From a virus, in the IMG/VR virus record IMGVR_UViG_3300047496_000103, positions 1-22,904 of that record: DNA of 22,904 nucleotides. One strand, 5' to 3'. The translations under genes were made by a program, and so were the position numbers. Every line of letters begins with the position of its first letter. The first letter of the stretch is position 1. Of the stretch, positions 1 through 6,547 are shown in pieces. The notes beneath the pieces were generated by a model. That model made no database searches. It worked only from the letters and a program-made list of their open reading frames with translations, and was not told the origin of the DNA.

Positions 1-4
1 CAGC

Positions 5-187
5 ATGACTACTACGTTCAGGCTGACTACGCTCTACGCGTTGAACAACAACGACACGACTCTAGGCCGCACGATCGGTATGAATATGCTCGGTGCTGCC
101 TTATCGGTTGGAACTTGTCAAGCCTTCTCTTTCGGCGAACCTGCCGAGAGCTTAGCAGACTTCGATAAGCGCAAGGGTCGGCGCTAA
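5..187 (+). CDS. Hypothetical small protein, possibly cut at the left edge
   Basis: A 60-residue reading frame ending in TAA one base before the next gene. I do not recognise the protein. It is Thr/Asn-rich near the start, has a short Ala/Gly/Leu-rich middle and a basic end (DKRKGRR). The ATG at position 5 has only four bases before it, and that preceding sequence is open in frame. The gene may therefore start further left, and no ribosome binding site can be judged. It is the first of three close-packed plus-strand genes, which supports it being real and co-transcribed with them. Confidence 0.5.
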   Translation: MTTTFRLTTLYALNNNDTTLGRTIGMNMLGAALSVGTCQAFSFGEPAESLADFDKRKGRR

Positions 188-188
188 C

Positions 189-437
189 ATGGGTTTGTAC
201 GCTATCGACTGTTCTTCTTGCAAGAAGCCCTTCTTGTGGTTCTCGGGCAATCATTTAGACCAACGGTGCAAGGATTGCCGCGACCGAGCTACCGTGATCG
301 ATGCGCTCAAGGTCATGACCAAGGCCATCGAAACGATGAGCGACGAGACCTTATTGAAACTAATCGAGTCTTCGGGAGTGACCGAGGACGAGGCCAAGCA
401 GTACGCTAGGTTGGAAAAGTTGATCACGGGAGACTGA
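189..437 (+). CDS. Small zinc-ribbon-like hypothetical protein
   Basis: An 82-residue protein whose first 30 residues carry two CxxC pairs (C8/C11 and C27/C30, 15 residues apart). This is the spacing of a small zinc ribbon. The rest is predicted helical and acidic (about residues 35-82). An AAGGG about ten bases before the ATG is a weak ribosome binding site. The stop codon overlaps the next start (TGATG), which suggests translational coupling in a plus-strand operon. The function is unknown; nucleic-acid or protein binding through the zinc site is only inference. Confidence 0.72.
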   Translation: MGLYAIDCSSCKKPFLWFSGNHLDQRCKDCRDRATVIDALKVMTKAIETMSDETLLKLIESSGVTEDEAKQYARLEKLITGD

Positions 438-1159
438 TGCTCATCCGGTCTAAATTCCACGACTACTACGATACCGTCGCCTCGTCTGGGGTGGACCACG
501 AGACCTTGTACATCCGAACCACTTCGATAGTCAGAATCCCTCGGGTAGAAGAATTACCGTACGACTACGAGTTCGAGTCTAGGGTTAAGAGACTTAGAGT
601 AACTTTGAATCTACGTACGAAGGTTATCTTTACGTTAGTCGGTTTCTGTGGCAAGGTTTACCCGTGCGCCAAGGTAGAAATTAAGAGACGCGAAGAACCA
701 TCTGTTCTACTGGAAACTCATTTTTGCTATTCCTTCGAGGACTTAACTCAACTATGTGATCTGCTCAATCATGAAATTTTATTTGAGTCGATTCATCGTT
801 GGTCTAGGCACGCGGATCAATCAAAGTTCTTCGAGGCGGACTACTCCAAGTGGTTGCCGGCCTTTCACGCGCACCGAGCTCCGGCATTTCTCATCCACGA
901 GACTAGTGAGGACCACAAGAGAGTGTGGCAATTCGTGGTGAACCCGAATCTCGGGTTACTTCGGTTCCAGTCCGTTAAAGACCCTTACTCGGCTTTCCAA
1001 GAGATCTACAGCTTCATCTCAGGAGTCTTGGGTACGACTGAGAATCGGATGATGACCATCTCGGACAAAGAGATGGCCAAGAAACGTGGTCACGACCACA
1101 AGTACTCATTCAAGACCGAACCAGGTCAAAAGAAACGAAAGAGAAAAGAAAAAGCCTGA
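437..1159 (+). CDS. Conserved-type phage hypothetical protein with a FHDYYD N-terminus
   Basis: A 240-residue protein. GGAG lies five bases before the ATG, and the ATG overlaps the previous stop. The N-terminus (SKFHDYYD followed by a GVD motif and an IYIR-type strand) and the internal VGFCGKVYPC segment at about residues 67-77 resemble hypothetical proteins I recall from large phage genomes; no function is known to me. There is no signal peptide. The last 30 residues are strongly basic (KKRKRKEKA) and could bind nucleic acid, which is inference. The TGA stop lies inside the left arm of a hairpin that also ends the converging capsid transcript. Confidence 0.78.
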   Translation: MLIRSKFHDYYDTVASSGVDHETLYIRTTSIVRIPRVEELPYDYEFESRVKRLRVTLNLRTKVIFTLVGFCGKVYPCAKVEIKRREEPSVLLETHFCYSFEDLTQLCDLLNHEILFESIHRWSRHADQSKFFEADYSKWLPAFHAHRAPAFLIHETSEDHKRVWQFVVNPNLGLLRFQSVKDPYSAFQEIYSFISGVLGTTENRMMTISDKEMAKKRGHDHKYSFKTEPGQKKRKRKEKA

Positions 1160-1180
1160 CCCCTTTCGGGACCAGGCTTT
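1151..1180 (-). terminator. Rho-independent terminator of the capsid gene, between converging genes
   Basis: An 8-bp perfect stem (AAAGCCTG / CAGGCTTT) continues through tandem G-U pairs and a CCC/GGG stem to a GAAA loop when read on the minus strand. A T-rich tract (TTCTTTTCTCTTT) follows on that strand, as expected for intrinsic termination after the capsid gene ending at 1210. On the plus strand the tail is shorter (CTTTCCTT), so it may work less well in that direction. The plus-strand stop codon at 1157-1159 is part of the stem. Confidence 0.85.
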
Positions 1181-1209
1181 CCTTCAGATCATTGCGATCT
1201 GACTCAGTC

Positions 1210-2625
1210 TTAGCTCAAGAGCAAGTTCTGAGCGATTACTTGTTTGCGGGCAGCGCTTACCAAGACCGTGCCGTACAACAGCTGGAGCCATTTGTACGAG
1301 GTATCAGTAACAGCGAGATCGTACTTGATCATGCTACCGAGCTGTTTCCAGCACAGAGCGTCGCTGTCGTGCATCAACAGATAAGCTTTCGCCGAGCCCG
1401 GAAGCTGGAGATTGTTATCGATGACGTACGAGGAGCCGGAACCAGCCGGAGCTAACCGACCGATGAACTGCCAACCGGCAGTCGTTCCGACAGGAGCGCG
1501 GAACACGTTGAAATACAGAGGCGAACCGGAGTACGCGATCTGCACAGAAACGTGATTACCAGCGGACACCGCTTGCTGAATGTTGGACGAAGGCAACGTC
1601 TCACCATCCGCGTAAACGGCGGAGATGACGTAGCTGTACGTACCAGCATCGGCAGTGGCGAACATCGAGGCAGCGTCAGACGCTTGGCCCGCACTCGAGA
1701 GAGTGGGAGCGCTAGAGCCAGACACAGAGCTCGACAATGGAGCGATACGGGGACGGTTGAACAAACTCGGTTTAAACCGGAAGTCCAATGTACCAGTGTG
1801 CTCTTTCACGCGATTACCAGACGTCAACGTCTCACCAGGCAGCGTGCGCTGCTTGTTGTAGAAGTCGCGGCTGAAACGCGAGTGGATGTCAGTTCCGAGG
1901 TAGCAATCCATTGCCATACCGAAGTTGTTGACGTTCTTCAACGCCATCAATTCAGCTTGCGTGTCGTCAAACGTACCGCGAACATCAATGATGACGCTGT
2001 TGTTTGCACCGGCCGAGTCGTAACCCGCGAAGGCAGTCGACTGGAACGCAGCTTGGTTTTGCTTAACGCTGATCTGAGCATACAGACCATCGTATTCGAG
2101 CGGATTAATGCTCGAATCGGCTTCGAACATCGCGCGCTCGTTACGAGCAAGGAGTTCGATAGTTTTGTTCTTGACTTCGCGTGCAATCACCGGTCCGTGA
2201 GCAGCTTGGATCAGAGTCAAGTTATGTTGGACTTGACCTTGGGTTCCGAGGTACTTAACCTGGATTACTTCACGGGCATAGTTCGCATCTGTCTGGGTCG
2301 GAGTTCCGCCCATCGAGAAGAACGGCGATACTTCTTGACCGTACGAGTTTTGAACGTTATACTCATGAACAGTCTGAGGAACCTTTTCCTTCAGAATGTC
2401 TTTCCACAACTTGAGATGCTCAAGTCCGTGGGTCACGAGCTTCAGAGTGCGGTCGAGATCTTCGACTGCGAGCGCAGAACCACCAGACAGAGTATTCGGA
2501 GCAACGGTTCCGTAGTTCTGGCTGATCGCGAGCGCTTTTTGGAGCTGTTCGATTTGTGCAGCAGAATGAGAACCAAATCCAGTCATGGACGGGTCATTTG
2601 CCACTTGATCAATCACGTTAGACAT
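1210..2625 (-). CDS. Major capsid protein, HK97-fold type, with an inserted Ig/FN3-like domain
   Basis: A 471-residue protein following protease and scaffold genes, the usual place for the major capsid protein. An AGGAG motif lies about ten bases before the ATG, and the gene has its own promoter and a terminator on each side. Residues 1-290 and 413-471 look like the capsid body: a helical N-arm, then a region with long strands and helices, ending in a strand-rich C-terminus (LQLLYGTVLVSAARKQV). Residues about 305-412 differ: after a Ser/Ala/Gly linker there is a pattern typical of Ig/FN3-like domains in phage proteins (GTYSYVISAVYADGETLPS, then a strand ending in YFNVFRAPVG, then a YVIDNN turn). 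I infer that this domain is inserted and displayed on the capsid surface. The capsid call rests on context and overall pattern, as the HK97 fold has few invariant residues. Confidence 0.88.
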   Translation of the reverse strand: MSNVIDQVANDPSMTGFGSHSAAQIEQLQKALAISQNYGTVAPNTLSGGSALAVEDLDRTLKLVTHGLEHLKLWKDILKEKVPQTVHEYNVQNSYGQEVSPFFSMGGTPTQTDANYAREVIQVKYLGTQGQVQHNLTLIQAAHGPVIAREVKNKTIELLARNERAMFEADSSINPLEYDGLYAQISVKQNQAAFQSTAFAGYDSAGANNSVIIDVRGTFDDTQAELMALKNVNNFGMAMDCYLGTDIHSRFSRDFYNKQRTLPGETLTSGNRVKEHTGTLDFRFKPSLFNRPRIAPLSSSVSGSSAPTLSSAGQASDAASMFATADAGTYSYVISAVYADGETLPSSNIQQAVSAGNHVSVQIAYSGSPLYFNVFRAPVGTTAGWQFIGRLAPAGSGSSYVIDNNLQLPGSAKAYLLMHDSDALCWKQLGSMIKYDLAVTDTSYKWLQLLYGTVLVSAARKQVIAQNLLLS

Positions 2626-2716
2626 TATTTATGTCTCCTAAGTGATAGTTTGGAGATTTGTTATTGGTTGGATTGTAGGGGTAACTGTTAAAGTCGACTG
2701 TTCGCCGACTAGAAAA

Positions 2717-2749
2717 ATTATAACCAGACTTTAGTGGATTATTCTGGTT
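2717..2749 (-). promoter_or_regulatory. Capsid gene promoter with an abutting inverted repeat
   Basis: A consensus TATAAT lies at 2717-2722 on the minus strand, 92 bases before the capsid start, leaving a leader with an SD site. No good -35 box is seen 17-18 bases upstream (AGAATA or CAGAAT). A perfect 7-bp inverted repeat (AACCAGA / TCTGGTT, arms 2743-2749 and 2722-2728) spans the -35 area and touches the -10 box. It could be an operator or activator site, or a small hairpin. Confidence 0.55.
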
Positions 2750-2796
2750 TTAAGGCAAAAACTTTTACACTGAGATAAGTCACTGATACAAAAGAA

Positions 2797-2830
2797 AAAT
2801 CCGATACATCCTTTCGAACGTATCGGATTT
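2797..2830 (-). terminator. Rho-independent terminator after the scaffold gene
   Basis: A perfect 11-bp stem (AAATCCGATAC / GTATCGGATTT) read on the minus strand, continued by G-U, U-A, U-G and C-G pairs to a GAAA loop. TTTTTCTTTTG follows directly on that strand. It separates the scaffold transcript from the capsid promoter, so capsid messenger can be made independently and in larger amounts. Confidence 0.87.
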
Positions 2831-2846
2831 CCATTCAGTACTGACT

Positions 2847-2870
2847 CGCTCTAACCTTTCGATTAGAGCG
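2847..2870 (-). repeat. GAAA-capped hairpin just upstream of the scaffold terminator
   Basis: A perfect 8-bp inverted repeat (CGCTCTAA / TTAGAGCG), with a loop that on the minus strand reads TC-GAAA-GG, giving two more pairs and a GAAA tetraloop. No T tract follows, so alone it is not a classical terminator. It lies 17 bases before the true terminator stem and may protect the 3' end of the scaffold messenger or act in tandem with it. Confidence 0.6.
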
Positions 2871-2901
2871 GATTCTCGGGGCTTTTTACGGCCTCGATAA
2901 C

Positions 2902-3732
2902 TTATTTGCCGGAGAGCTTGCGTTCAATCGCAGCGCGAGCGCTAGGATCGGCACAGCGACCAGTCATCTCAATTTCGGAGACTACTTCGTCACGAATCTT
3001 ACCAGCTTTGGCGAGTTCGAACGCGGCGTCGAGAACTTCGCTCTTGGAGAACGATTCTTCGCCTTTTTCTTCAGCAGCCATCGATTTCTCGAGGGACTGA
3101 ATACCCGTGATGGACTTGGACTGACGAGGCTGAGAAGCCATCGCCTTTACAAGCTCTTGGGTTTCAGTGATAGATTTCTTGAGGATTTCGTTCTCTTTGC
3201 GGATGGACTCGGTCGCAGCAGCAACAGCCGATTTCACAAGAGTTTCTTGTTCTTTCTTAGCCGTTTCAGCTTTGCGGAGTTCTTCGGCTTCGGTCTGAGA
3301 CTTCTTGAAAGCCACAAACTCGGCGTACTCTTCTTCGCTCAGAGACTTGCGGAAAGGAGCGCTCTCAGGAGCTTTCGATTTCTCGCCACCCAACCGACCT
3401 TTTTCCGAGGTCTGGTCGATAGAAGGAGCTTGTTTCTTAGCTTCTTCGTTCTCGTCGCCCTTATCGCTCTCGTCTTCAGAGATGCTAGCGTCGTACTCGC
3501 CGTCGCGCTTTCCGTCTTCGTCCTTTTGAGGAACTTCGGAAATTTGCTTCGGACGACCTGCGCCGCGCGATTCGTCTTTTTCCATCGACGGAGCCGAGGC
3601 AATAGCCGCGTCCGCAGTGGTTTTAGAATCAGCTGCGAGGTCGATTCCCAAACCTTTCTCAACTTTATCTTCGAACAGATCATCAATCATCGAATCGATG
3701 GATTTCGTGAGAAGGTCTTTTGTGTCGCTCAT
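2902..3732 (-). CDS. Probable capsid scaffolding or internal head protein
   Basis: A 276-residue, highly charged protein with no signal peptide or membrane segment. Residues about 50-125 are an acidic, low-complexity, probably disordered stretch. Residues about 128-205 are Glu/Lys-rich and predicted to form a long helix or coiled coil. A compact C-terminal part (about 207-276, with SITGIQSLEKSM and then a helical region ending in SARAAIERKL) looks folded. This charge pattern, the position between protease and capsid genes, and the separate terminator all fit a scaffold. Family membership is inferred from composition and context, not from a conserved motif. AGGAG lies about seven bases before the ATG. 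Confidence 0.75.
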   Translation of the reverse strand: MSDTKDLLTKSIDSMIDDLFEDKVEKGLGIDLAADSKTTADAAIASAPSMEKDESRGAGRPKQISEVPQKDEDGKRDGEYDASISEDESDKGDENEEAKKQAPSIDQTSEKGRLGGEKSKAPESAPFRKSLSEEEYAEFVAFKKSQTEAEELRKAETAKKEQETLVKSAVAAATESIRKENEILKKSITETQELVKAMASQPRQSKSITGIQSLEKSMAAEEKGEESFSKSEVLDAAFELAKAGKIRDEVVSEIEMTGRCADPSARAAIERKLSGK

Positions 3733-3757
3733 CGTGAATCTCCTAAGTCTTTAAAGC

Positions 3758-3991
3758 TTATACGCCAGCAGCGAGCGCAGCCAAAATCGCGTTGATTTTA
3801 GCTTTGCAAGCGTTAGCCAACGCTTCGGCGGTCGCGAGGTCAGTCGCGTCAGCAGTTGCAATCGGGGCAAGCGCGCCGGCAGTAACGAGACCAGCGATAG
3901 CGTCAGAAACTTTCTTTCCGCCAGTCGGAACCGTGTTACGCTCAGCTACGCCAACGTCAATTCGTCTCTTTTGTCCAGGTGTGAGAGCCAT
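3758..3991 (-). CDS. Small Ala-rich hypothetical protein of the head gene cluster
   Basis: A 77-residue Ala-rich protein with a good AGGAG site eight bases before its ATG and a clear promoter immediately upstream. The N-terminus is basic (TPGQKRRIDVG). The C-terminus (ADATDLATAEALANACKAKI) resembles short helical ends I associate with small phage virion proteins. It lies between protease and scaffold and shares the promoter with the scaffold, so a head-related role (decoration or assembly factor) is plausible but not shown. There are no membrane segments despite the Ala content. Confidence 0.72.
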   Translation of the reverse strand: MALTPGQKRRIDVGVAERNTVPTGGKKVSDAIAGLVTAGALAPIATADATDLATAEALANACKAKINAILAALAAGV

Positions 3992-4027
3992 TTAAAATTC
4001 TCCTAAAGGAAGCTATTTACAGTCCTA

Positions 4028-4057
4028 ATTATACCGAAAACCTATCTTTCGATTCAA
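4028..4057 (-). promoter_or_regulatory. Sigma70-type promoter for the 77-residue and scaffold genes
   Basis: On the minus strand TTGAAT (4052-4057) is followed after 18 bases by consensus TATAAT (4028-4033). It is the best -35/-10 pair in the head region and leaves a leader of about 30 bases with an AGGAG site. The -35 box abuts the stop codon of the protease gene. The -10 context CGGTATAATT is identical to that of the protease promoter. Confidence 0.75.
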
Positions 4058-4876
4058 CTAGAACTTAGTATTCAAACGGTCTTTCACCGCTTCCCAGATT
4101 TCAGTCCGGGAGAAGTTTGGATACAAAGTTTGTAGACGGTCCAAGATCAAGATCATGTTGGCTTTGTACAAGGATTTGTTCATCTTCTTCAGTTTGGACT
4201 TAACTTTCTTTTTGTCCATATCCTCTTGGCCCAGCGCGTCTCCGCCGGTTTTGAGGTTCGGGGCACCAGCCGAAGCGGGTCCGACACTGAGAGCTTTTTG
4301 AACGATAGCCAGTACTTGCGACGAAGTAAACGTCGGGGCATCCACATTAGAGTCGATGGTCGAAGTCTCTTGTACGTCGAACTCTACTTCTTGAGAAGCG
4401 TTCATGGACTTAACGACGTCGGCGAAAGTGTCTGTATTTACAGGGTTCATTGTGAGAGCTACCGCACTGATGCGGCACTTACGGATGATGGAAGGATTGA
4501 GTGGGTCGCGCTCTAGAATCTTGCCCTCGACTGAGAGCCCCATGCGACCGCGGTCGCCTTCACCCAGAGACTCCATGATCTCGCGGACAGCCTTAGCTTT
4601 GGAGTGGTTCTTGAAGAGACGGCCTTCGATGTACAAACCTTTTTCGGTGCGATTATAACCGTCTAGGACACCGATGGTGTTCTCGGGACCGTGTTGATGG
4701 TCCCAGTTCAAGATGCCGCGCTTCTTGTCGATAGGCGACAAGTCTACACCCTTCTGGATGATCATCTCGCCTTGTTGGTCGACTCGGCCAGTAGAAGCTA
4801 GACCACGAACTTTCCATTCGCCGTCTTTGGCTTTCTCTAGGGTCGCAGGAAGAATAAACTTGAAGGAATCGGACAC
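4058..4876 (-). CDS. Prohead protease (U35/HK97 family-like)
   Basis: A 272-residue protein that matures the procapsid by cleaving scaffold and capsid N-arms in related phages. The pattern of this serine protease family is visible: GLASTGRVDQQGE near residues 25-36, a histidine motif WDHQHG (H60/H62) and a serine motif GLSVEG (S115), followed by the strand ISAVALTMNPVN (136-147). Residues about 160-272 are a Lys-rich tail of unknown role. The start is a GTG with GGAG about seven bases upstream. It lies directly upstream of the 77-residue, scaffold and capsid genes, the canonical order. Confidence in the family is high; the exact catalytic His is uncertain. Confidence 0.9.
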   Translation of the reverse strand: MSDSFKFILPATLEKAKDGEWKVRGLASTGRVDQQGEMIIQKGVDLSPIDKKRGILNWDHQHGPENTIGVLDGYNRTEKGLYIEGRLFKNHSKAKAVREIMESLGEGDRGRMGLSVEGKILERDPLNPSIIRKCRISAVALTMNPVNTDTFADVVKSMNASQEVEFDVQETSTIDSNVDAPTFTSSQVLAIVQKALSVGPASAGAPNLKTGGDALGQEDMDKKKVKSKLKKMNKSLYKANMILILDRLQTLYPNFSRTEIWEAVKDRLNTKF

Positions 4877-4911
4877 GTGTGGTCTCCGTTAAAACTTGAC
4901 TTTACTGGTAA

Positions 4912-4917
4912 ATTATA
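4912..4917 (-). promoter_or_regulatory. -10 box upstream of the prohead protease
   Basis: TATAAT on the minus strand in the context CGGTATAATT, 35 bases before the GTG start, leaving a leader with GGAG. No convincing -35 box lies 16-18 bases further up, so the promoter may be weak or need an activator. Confidence 0.5.
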
Positions 4918-4934
4918 CCGAATCTGGCCAAGTC

Positions 4935-5339
4935 TCATTCGGGGTCTTCGGCGGAGAATTCTTGGTCCAAATCGACTGGGTAACTAGCTTCTTCGTCCTC
5001 GGGTGAACCGTCGAGCAACTCGTTGGCTCCGTTGGCTAAAAGAGCAACCTTGAGCTCGTCTACGGCTTGCTTCAAGACGAAGTGGGTTTTGGTGTTGGAG
5101 TATCCAAAGAGCTCAGCCAATTCGGATTGGACCAACTCTTTCATAACTCCGTCTGGACTTGACTTTTCAGCCAAATACTTCCAGAAGCAATAACCGTGGT
5201 CCTTAGAATTCAACCACCAAGGACACTTGGTGTCGTCCCGTCCCCCGGTTTTATCATGAGCGCACGTGCACGCTTGGGTGCGAGTGCAACACTTCATGTC
5301 CGGGGAACGGATGACCTTGAATTTTGGCTTTTTGCCCAT
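4935..5339 (-). CDS. Cys-rich protein with a sigma-region-4-like helix-turn-helix
   Basis: A 134-residue protein. The N-terminal half has six cysteines (C17, C18, C24, C26, C39, C51) and H28, a likely metal-binding set. Residues about 66-99 (ELVQSELAELFGYSNTKTHF and the following helix) read like the region 4 helix-turn-helix of sigma70-type factors. The C-terminal 30 residues are acidic. I infer a DNA-binding regulator, perhaps one that helps host RNA polymerase at promoters lacking a good -35 box, such as those nearby. The start ATG has only a weak SD-like AAGAAG and follows the previous stop by eight bases, so translation may be coupled. Confidence 0.7.
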   Translation of the reverse strand: MGKKPKFKVIRSPDMKCCTRTQACTCAHDKTGGRDDTKCPWWLNSKDHGYCFWKYLAEKSSPDGVMKELVQSELAELFGYSNTKTHFVLKQAVDELKVALLANGANELLDGSPEDEEASYPVDLDQEFSAEDPE

Positions 5340-5347
5340 GTTGCTTC

Positions 5348-6298
5348 TTAGCGGAAGATTTCCACGAACTTACCCGTCACGATGTATTCTTTGATGAAGA
5401 CACGCTTGTTTTCGAGTGACATCAAGAGAATCTCGGTAGCTTCTTGGACGTCGGCTTTGTCGTAGAGTTGCGAAGCGTCGATGCTCACGGCGCCCTTAAT
5501 CAAAGGACACTTTGAGACCGTGGCAGTCATCTCTCCGAACATCGTTTGGAAGGACAAGTCTTCAGTACCGGTGAGAGACTCACCACACTGAACCAAGACT
5601 TCTTCGTCAGCAGCTTTGTCAGCAACCGCGTCGTATCCATAGATCCAGTACTCGTTGACCACCATCGCTTCGTACTTATTCAAGTCCATTCCCATGCGCT
5701 TAGCGGCTTGGAAGTCGAGGTAGTCTACGGCGCGGCGCACCATCTTATACCGACTCTCGAGCTCACCCTTGACTTGACCAGATAACCCACTCACAGACGC
5801 GCGGTGGCTCATCAGAATACCGTTTCGGATGATGTATCGACGGTCTAAGTTTTGAGCGATTTGAAAGCCCATCGAAGCCGCAAACAACGTCACAGTGTGG
5901 ACTTTCTGCGGTAGTGCATTGGCGAAGTCAATCAAGTCTAGACCGTCCATAATAGAACCGCCCGGAGTGTCAAGCACCAAGTAAATCGGAGTGGTCTTAG
6001 GTAGCTTCTTGGAAATCTTCTTCAGTTGCAGCATCGTGCGGGAAACTGAGTCGATAGTCACAGGACCGCGGAGAACCACAGTATTGCGAGCTTCGAGGAG
6101 CAACGTCTTTTCGACTCCAACTACTTTGAGCTCGGTCTCGTTGTCGAGCGCGTCTTCTGCGAGCTTCGGCACGGTCTCTGTTTTATTCGTGCCGTTCACG
6201 ATTTGGCGCGTGAGTGCAGAATTTGAGCGGAATGAGCTCACTAGAGGCGGGATCAACAACAAGGTCATTAGAAGACCGAATACACCGAGAGCTTTCAT
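5348..6298 (-). CDS. Membrane-anchored or secreted ClpP/crotonase-fold serine peptidase-like protein
   Basis: A 316-residue protein beginning with a hydrophobic segment (residues 4-21, LGVFGLLMTLLLIPPLV) that looks like a signal peptide or membrane anchor. Residues about 70-235 have the ClpP-like layout: a VLDTPGGS oxyanion motif (108-115), the nucleophile region FAASMGF (S142) and MSHRAS (H165). In the cytosolic paralogue at 7329 the third triad residue is an Asp about 50 residues after the His; here the matching residue is Asn (N215, in VVNEYW). The protein may have reduced or altered activity. No Clp ATPase is visible in the window. GGAGG precedes the ATG and lies partly in the loop of a small hairpin. 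Substrate and cell location are unknown; an envelope or periplasmic role is inferred from the leader. Confidence 0.82.
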   Translation of the reverse strand: MKALGVFGLLMTLLLIPPLVSSFRSNSALTRQIVNGTNKTETVPKLAEDALDNETELKVVGVEKTLLLEARNTVVLRGPVTIDSVSRTMLQLKKISKKLPKTTPIYLVLDTPGGSIMDGLDLIDFANALPQKVHTVTLFAASMGFQIAQNLDRRYIIRNGILMSHRASVSGLSGQVKGELESRYKMVRRAVDYLDFQAAKRMGMDLNKYEAMVVNEYWIYGYDAVADKAADEEVLVQCGESLTGTEDLSFQTMFGEMTATVSKCPLIKGAVSIDASQLYDKADVQEATEILLMSLENKRVFIKEYIVTGKFVEIFR

Positions 6299-6301
6299 AG
6301 T

Positions 6302-6317
6302 CAGGCCTCCATGCCTG
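6302..6317 (-). promoter_or_regulatory. Small hairpin overlapping the ribosome binding site of the ClpP-like gene
   Basis: On the minus strand a 5-bp perfect stem (CAGGC / GCCTG) encloses the loop ATGGAG, so most of the GGAGG ribosome binding site for the start at 6298 lies in the loop and its last G in the stem. It may modulate translation, but the stem is short. Confidence 0.35.
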
Positions 6318-6325
6318 GTTACGGT

Positions 6326-6508
6326 TTACGCTTGGCGTTGGGCCGAGCGCTTAAAGTACAGTTGTTCGAGGGCACAATTACAAAGCAGGATCTCGCTTTT
6401 GATCTCGCGAATGACGGGTAGATAGACGGGCGATTGCTGGAGTGAGTAACTCAACAAAGCCTGAAGCTCTTCTCGTTTGGTGACTATCCTGTGTTCTAAA
6501 GGGTCCAT
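6326..6508 (-). CDS. Small hypothetical protein with a leaderless-type start
   Basis: A 60-residue, mostly helical and charged protein with no recognised domain. No SD sequence precedes the ATG; instead -10-like boxes lie immediately upstream (TACAAT ending eight bases before it and TATAGT two bases before it). It fills the space between the RecB-like nuclease and the secreted ClpP-like gene and ends 27 bases before the latter, which has its own strong SD site. The gene is likely real given the otherwise gap-free packing, but its function is unknown. Confidence 0.6.
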   Translation of the reverse strand: MDPLEHRIVTKREELQALLSYSLQQSPVYLPVIREIKSEILLCNCALEQLYFKRSAQRQA

Positions 6509-6510
6509 TA

Positions 6511-6522
6511 ACTATAATTGTA
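6511..6522 (-). promoter_or_regulatory. -10-like boxes directly before the 60-residue gene
   Basis: On the minus strand TACAAT (6517-6522) and TATAGT (6511-6516) are adjacent. A TTGCAC lies 19 bases upstream of the first and is a possible -35. With the first box, transcription would begin at or next to the ATG at 6508, giving a leaderless or nearly leaderless messenger. Confidence 0.45.
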
Positions 6523-6547
6523 CCCAGGATTTACAGCTTGGGTGCAA

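Noticed and set aside
1186-1200. Small palindrome AGATC-attgc-GATCT next to the capsid stop
   Set aside because: Only five base pairs with no T tract; the adjacent strong terminator explains the region.
2626-2633. CATAAATA next to the capsid ATG, similar to the T4 late promoter TATAAATA
   Set aside because: It lies between the SD and the start codon, so transcription from it would begin inside the gene; a normal TATAAT lies further upstream.
1552-2691. A 379-residue plus-strand open frame opposite the capsid gene
   Set aside because: It is antisense to a gene with clear SD, promoter and terminator, has an Arg/Val/Leu-rich composition typical of shadow frames, and shows no domain.
3339-3686. 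A 115-residue minus-strand frame inside the scaffold gene
   Set aside because: Very Arg/Lys-rich alternative frame with no SD; explained by codon bias of the real gene.
3157-3795. A 212-residue plus-strand frame opposite the scaffold gene
   Set aside because: Phe/Leu/Arg-rich low-complexity product caused by the Glu/Lys codons of the scaffold on the other strand; no SD and no neighbours on that strand.
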